A stretch of DNA of 64,000 nucleotides from Lolium rigidum. Taxonomy: Eukaryota > Streptophyta > Magnoliopsida > Poales > Poaceae. Under the pieces are notes generated by a model, which saw only the letters and a program-made list of their open reading frames with translations, was not told where the DNA came from and searched no databases. The position numbers were made by a program, and so were the translations under genes. Shown here piece by piece: positions 58,861-64,000 of the stretch. Every line of letters starts with the position of its first letter. Position 1 is the first letter of the stretch. The stretch spans positions 347,027,484 through 347,091,483 of the forward strand of contig NC_061508.1 in NCBI RefSeq assembly GCF_022539505.1, read 5' to 3'.

Positions 58861-60464
58861 TGTAACATCCTAAATTTTCCAAACAAAGAAGAAAATGAAT
58901 TTTCCTTTTTCCAAAAATTGGAGCCAACAAAAACTTTATTTAAGATCTATAATGTGCATAGTGCTCATACCCATTTGTTGTGAGTTTGGCTATGATGCTT
59001 GGGTGAAGTATTTTGAAATGTTTCTAAACCCTAAACCCTACCCTTTTCAAGTCCAAGGAGGAACAAATAAAAAGAAAACAAATTAGAGTGAGGCATATGT
59101 GGGCTTATGGCTATTTCTTAAAATAATGTCCTATGCCCTATTTACCTTACCTAAATGGTTGGTGAAAGAACATTTCCCGCCCGTTTGGGTTTTGTGTGTT
59201 TGACGTCAACACGATGTATTTTTTTATGTGTGTTGTTGTAGACAGGTACAAGCTATCAAAGATTATGTTGGATCGGTGTTTTGCTTTAGGCCGTTCCGAA
59301 GTTCGCAGGGTTTTACGTATGCCGGCGGAAGTTCGGCCCCGGGCGGCGGAAGTTCCGCCTGGCTTTCGACGAGACGCTCCCCGGCGCAGTTTGGCCGCTG
59401 CTATTTTCTTCCGGACCGGAAGTTCCGGTGAAGTTGGCCGGAAGTTCCGGTCGGGCGGAACTTCCGCCCAACTTCCGGGCAAGTTCCGAATTGCGAGTTT
59501 GTGGCTCGGTATAGTCCGGTGAAGGTTTTCGGGCTATTCCGAACTTGGCCGGAACTTCCGGTCACCGGAAGTTCCGCCCAAGTTCCGCCCCTTCTATTGC
59601 TTTGCAGGTATTTTATCAGGAGCGGAAGTTCCGGCCCAAATGGCCGGTACTTCCGGTGGAAGCCGGAACTTCCGGTGTTAGTGAATTTCGTCCCCAACGG
59701 TCAGATCTGAAAGCTCCACCCATATAAATAGCTTCCTTCTCCAAAGGGACAAGTTGCTCAATCATTGCAAGAAAAATCTGCCAAGCTTCACCACCATTAG
59801 AGCCACCTCAAGAACACAAGATTTGCAAGATCTCCTTCCTCTCCCAACCAAAGCTCTTGATCTTTGGAGATTCGAAGGAGAAGACACCGATCTACATCCT
59901 CACCGAAGCGTTCTTCATTTCCCCTCTCTTGTTTGAGGGATCTCATGCTAGTGTTCCTATTTGGTTCCCTAGTTGATTTGTTGTTGATGTGTTGTTGTTG
60001 ATTGTTGTATTGTTACAGATTTGGGAGCCTCCAATTTGGTTGTGGATGTGTGCCCCAAGAACTTTGTAAAGGCCCGGTTTCCGCCTCGAGGAAATCCCTT
60101 AGTGGATGTGGGCTAGGCCTTCGTGGCGTTGCTCACATGAGATCTGAGTGAAGCCTTCGTGGTCGTTGGTTTGGCTTGCGTAGCAACCACACTCCTCAAA
60201 CGTAGACGTACCTTCTTGCAAAGGAAGGGAACTACGGGAATCATCTCCGTGTCATCGCGTGCTTCACTCTCGGTTACCTCTATCCCACTCTATCTCCTAT
60301 TGCGTTGCTATACCTTGCTTAGTTGATATCCTTGTCATATAGGTAAATTCACTTAGTTGCATATCTAGAGAATTTACCTTTGTGTCAAGCCTAAATTGAA
60401 AAAGAACTAAAAATTGGTTAGCACCTATTCACCCCCCCTCTAGGTGCGGCATACGATCCTTTCA
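58861..60464 (+). repeat. 5' LTR (1604 bp) of a SIRE/Maximus-like copia element
   Basis: Begins TGTAACATCC and ends CGATCCTTTCA, directly followed by the primer site. A TATA box (CATATAAATAGC, about 59720) lies downstream of a dense array of GGAAGTTCC palindromes (59325-59680). The other LTR is outside the window. Confidence 0.8.
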
Positions 60465-60465
60465 A

Positions 60466-60479
60466 TTGGTATCGAGCCT
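60466..60479 (+). promoter_or_regulatory. Primer binding site (initiator Met type)
   Basis: TTGGTATCGAGCC, one base after the LTR, a variant of TGGTATCAGAGC. Confidence 0.75.
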
Positions 60480-60512
60480 CGGCTCTTATTTCGGGCTTAA
60501 CCGCCTAAGAGT

Positions 60513-63254
60513 ATGCCGGACGAGGAGCCCTCGGTAGGGGCCGCCAAGTTGGTCTCCGTGGAAGACTTCAATTCATTGAAGTCCTCCATGGAAGCCCAAA
60601 TGGAAAGCATGAAAAAAATGATTGCCGAGCTTTTGGCTCCGGCCCTTCCCAAGGCTCCTAGTGTAGAGGTAAAAGACACGGGTGCGTTAGATGAGGGAGA
60701 GGCTTCGGACTTACCCTCATCTACCAAACCCGTGGAAGGTGATAACTTAAACACTATCAAATCTACCAGTGCATCTCCTAGGGGAACTAGTGGAGGTGAA
60801 AGCTACAATCGAGTAGCTCCACCTTTCCTATCTCCCGATATACCGGTTCCCCATCCCCATTTAAACATTCGGGCGACCCACCTAAGTTTTCCGTTGATAA
60901 TTTCGATACTTGGCAATTTGAGTTCCGCTCTCATGTTTGTAGTGCCTCCAATGAACTATGGAGAATCATCTTGGAGGGCTTCAAGCCATACAACCCCGAC
61001 AAGTTGACTAGAAGAGAAGCAATTGATAGTCAACTCAACAACACCGCCCTACACATGATTCAAACTAGTGTGGGGACACCGGAATTGCATCGTGTCCGGA
61101 ACTACACCACCGCCAAGGAAGCTTGGGACGGCTTGGCCGCTAGTTGCATTGGAAGTGAGAGCACAAGGAGGAACAAGTATAATGCTCTTAAGAATAAAGC
61201 CGAAGGATTCATGAGGCTACCGGATGAAGATCATGAACTCATGTATGGAAGACTTGTCACGGTTGCCGATGCCTTCCGGCTTATTGGTGCCCCCCACATC
61301 AATGACTCTTGGATCAAGGAGAAGTACATTGAATGCATGATGCCATTTGCACCCATTGATGTCAAGACTCTTGTGGGAAGGGAATGCTATTCCTCTCTCA
61401 CCTCTCAACAAGTCGTGCACGAGATGCAAGCTCTCAAGGTGCTTGAGGAAACCTCTCATGATTCTCGCAATCGTGCTCTTGGGATGGCAAAAGGTGCCAA
61501 CCTTGCCTTGGTGGTCAACTCCGGTGAAGAAGTGATTCCTCAAGAATCTTATAGGGCATCGTGGAGTATGTCCTATCCGGAAGATTTGCAATGCCACTAC
61601 CATGATCACATGGCCTTCCATGCAAAATCCTTTTGGGTTGATCCCTCCAAGGCCAAGGAAGACAACATCAAGAGGAACAACAAAAGTGGGTTCACTAGCT
61701 TTGGTCTAAAGACAAGATCATGCTACAATTGTGATGACAAGCGCCACTTCATTGCCGAATGCCCCTATGAGAATAGAGAGCTTCACAATGGGAGGCTCAT
61801 TCCCAAGGACAAGAGCAAGGACACAAAGGGCAAATATTCAAAAGCCCCCAACAAGAAGTTCTACAACAACAAGACTAAGAAGGGCAAGAGGCCCCCAAGA
61901 GTTGTGCTAGTAACAAGGGAAGAATATTCATCCGATGAAGTTGAAAGTTCTAGTGGTGATGAAGATGAAGAAAGCTCAAAGGAATTGGCCGCCATCGTCA
62001 CCATCAACATACCCTCTTCATCTCTCTTTGAATCTCCCAATGAGAACCCTCCTATCAAGAATGTACATTGCTTCATGGCAAGGTCCTCCTTGGACACATC
62101 TATTGTGCTATCAACTCAAGAAGAGTATACCTCCGGAGATGATGATGTTGATGATGAAGAAGATGCATCCTCCAATGGATTGGTCGCTCTTGCCTCCCTC
62201 TCCACTAACTCTTCATCACCAAGTGAATCCCCCAATGAGGTCATCCTTGTGGAGGAAGAAAGTTGCCTCATGGCTAAATCCTCCAGAGGTATCATCTCCT
62301 AACCCCTCTATTCCTAACATATCTAGTGAACTAGGGGTTGATGATGCTAGTCTAAAAGTGAAACAAGAAATGCTAGATTTTGATGATTTCATTCTCAACC
62401 TACAAGGTAACACTAAAAAGCATGTTTCAAACCTCATGATTCGTTTAGCTCAACAAAGTGATATGCTTGAGAAAAAGGGTCAAATAGAGAGAGAAGACTC
62501 TCTCGAAATCCATGCTCTTAAAAATGCTCTTGAGGAAAGTCAAGAAACCATAGCTTCTCTTGAAGAGAGGTTAGAAAATATTGAAGAGCCTCAAGATAAA
62601 ATTAACAAGCTCACTAAAGCTAGAGATCTTGCTAGGGCTAAGAATAAAGTGCTTAAAAAGGAAAAGGCCCAATTTGGGGTTGATCATGAGAAACTTGTGA
62701 AGGATCTAGATGAACTAGACAAAGCTCACAAAGCTTTGAAGAGTGAATACACTCTCCTATCCAAGTCGTTTGAGCAACTTCAAATTAGGCTTGCTACATA
62801 TGATGTGCCTAGTTCCTCTACTCCTCTATGTGATCATGCAAATATTGTTGAGGAAAATGCTAGGTTGAAGGATGAACTTGCTAAGGCCTCCTCTCCCCAA
62901 AGTAAACTTTCTTTGGATGATCTTTTGAGTAAGCAAAGATCAAACAATGGGAAGGAGGGCCTTGGTTTTAATGCCAAGGCAAAGAAGGCAAACAAGCAAA
63001 AGGCCAAGCCCGCACAAGAAAAGAAGAAAGACATCACTAATGGTGAAGCCTCCAAGGGCAAAACCATGAATGATGATGATGCGGGAATTGCTAACCCTCA
63101 CTATGTTTTATTTAAAGATTATTATGGTGATGTTTATGCTAAATATGTTGGCCCATATGATGGTTATGTTGCTTGGTCTATTTGGGTCCCAAAGACCCTT
63201 GTTGCTAACAAAAGAGGACCCATTGCGAAATGGGTACCTAAATCCAAGAATTGA
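60513..63254 (+). pseudogene. Copia gag with extended coiled-coil region
   Basis: Start MPDEEPSVGAAKLVSVED (60513). Frame change near 60800-60860, then DNFDTWQFEFRSHVCSASNE and the UBN2/Gag core (LNNTALHMIQTSVG, AKEAWDGLAASCIG, RLPDEDHELMYGRL, APIDVKTLVGRECY). A CCHC zinc knuckle follows (CYNCDDKRHFIAEC, about 61729-61770). Next come Lys- and Asp/Glu-rich repeats, a second frame change near 62290, and a long coiled coil (62350-62900; EREDSLEIHALKNALEESQE, KARDLARAKNKVLKKEKAQF). It ends IAKWVPKSKN-stop at 63254. The long C-terminal gag extension is a hallmark of SIRE/Maximus elements. Packages the RNA in virus-like particles; the two frame changes disable this copy. Confidence 0.8.
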
Positions 63255-64000
63255 TCTCATGTAGGACTATGCAGCCGGGAGGTTCAAAATGGGTACTTGA
63301 TAGTGGATGTACAAGTCATATGACCGGCGGCAAGAACCTCGTCAAGGAGTTGAGGCCTAACATTAATGATATCACCGTCTCCTTTGGCGATAATTCTACA
63401 TCCGAGGTATTGGGTTTTGGCAAGGTTGTGGTTGCACACAACATTACTCTAGTGGATGTCATGCTTGTCAAAACCCTTGGTTACAATTTGCTTTCCGTTT
63501 CCGCCCTTGGCAAGATGGGTTTCGCCGTCTTTATTGATAATGATATTGTGGTCCTCTTGTGGAGCAAGACTCTAAAATTCGCATTCGTTGGGTATCGCGA
63601 ACACAACTTGTATGTGGTGGACTTTTCGGGGACCACCACGACAAGTGCGATGTGCCTATTCGGAAAGGCGGACGTGGGTTGGTTGTGGCATCGCCGCCTA
63701 GCCCATGTCAACATGAGAACTTTGCAAAGTCTTCACAAGGGGAACCATATTGTGGGACTAATGGAAAATGTGTCTTTTGCCAAAGATCGTGTTTGTAGGG
63801 CTTGTGTTGAAGGAAAAATGCATGACTCTCCGCATCCAAGCAAGACCATTATCTCTTCCAAGAGGATCTTGGAGCTCCTTCATGTGGATCTCTTTGGTCC
63901 CGTTACTCATGCAAGTCTTGGTGCGAAGAAACATTGCTTGGTGATTGTCGATGACTACTCAAGATACACTTGGGTCTACTTTCTCAAGACGAAAGATGAG
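63251..64000 (+). CDS. Copia pol, 5' part: protease, GAG-pre-integrase, integrase start (partial)
   Basis: Overlaps the gag stop in a different frame and stays open to the window edge. The aspartic protease motif WVLDSGCTSHMTG (63287-63325) is followed by ITVSFGDNS and GYNLLSVSALGKMGF. The GAG-pre-integrase domain (LWHRRLAHVNMRTLQSLHKG, CRACVEGKM; HHCC-type zinc residues) and the integrase core opening (HVDLFGPV, LVIVDDYSRYTWVYFLKTKD) come next, with both early catalytic Asp residues present. RT and RNase H lie beyond 64000. Confidence 0.85.
   Translation, partial: MISCRTMQPGGSKWVLDSGCTSHMTGGKNLVKELRPNINDITVSFGDNSTSEVLGFGKVVVAHNITLVDVMLVKTLGYNLLSVSALGKMGFAVFIDNDIVVLLWSKTLKFAFVGYREHNLYVVDFSGTTTTSAMCLFGKADVGWLWHRRLAHVNMRTLQSLHKGNHIVGLMENVSFAKDRVCRACVEGKMHDSPHPSKTIISSKRILELLHVDLFGPVTHASLGAKKHCLVIVDDYSRYTWVYFLKTKDE

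Noticed and set aside
59026..59045. Telomere repeat (CTAAACCCTAAACCC)
   Set aside because: Only two units inside an LTR; chance or decayed sequence, not an interstitial telomere.

Overview
The window is plant nuclear DNA and almost certainly from a Triticeae grass (wheat, barley or a relative). The evidence is the density and type of nested transposons: a gypsy LTR ending next to a GGCGCCGTTGC-type primer site, CACTA termini with TTTAGTCGCGG repeats, a SIRE/Maximus-like copia, LINEs with zf-RVT tails, tRNA-derived SINEs and Stowaway/hAT/Harbinger MITEs. These surround a small cluster of spliced F-box/LRR genes. There are no bacterial operons, CRISPR arrays or origins.

Layout. 1-4883: end of a 5' LTR, a short internal region and a complete 3' LTR of a non-autonomous gypsy-type element, inserted in a minus-strand LINE (4884-8195) that also holds a foreign LTR (about 6257-6933). 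8200-13758: a degenerate PIF/Harbinger element carrying a 2.5 kb non-autonomous copia-like element (9891-12397) and followed by a 193 bp hAT-like MITE. 13762-24931: an 11.2 kb CACTA transposon with TGG target duplications, a TNP2 pseudogene, an accessory minus-strand ORF and a TNPA/Ulp1-type second gene. 25255-33690: low gene density; a second LINE (28197-31400) appears to sit in an intron of an unidentified minus-strand gene.

33690-57362 is a minus-strand tandem cluster of four F-box/LRR genes (SKIP19/FBL23-like) with one shared two-exon design. Only one (41303-43837) is intact. The others carry frameshifts, retroposon-filled introns or, in the last, a 1.9 kb insertion that removed the F-box core and brought in a fragment of an unrelated gene. 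Between the second and third complete loci lies a Mutator-like element (47464-50052) with about 450-500 bp inverted repeats and a perfect 9 bp target duplication. It carries most of an actin gene with introns (a Pack-MULE). Next to it, 50063-54397 is a paralogous copy of the 8202-25254 block, so each copy gives the empty site for insertions in the other.

57500-64000: gene-poor sequence, a Harbinger end fragment, then the 5' LTR, gag and start of pol of a SIRE/Maximus-like copia element that runs off the window. Its U3 has at least nine GGAAGTTCC-type palindromes just upstream of the TATA box.

Most protein-coding sequence here is transposon-derived and broken. The one gene with a fully open reading frame that looks like a host gene is the F-box/LRR gene at 41303-43837.
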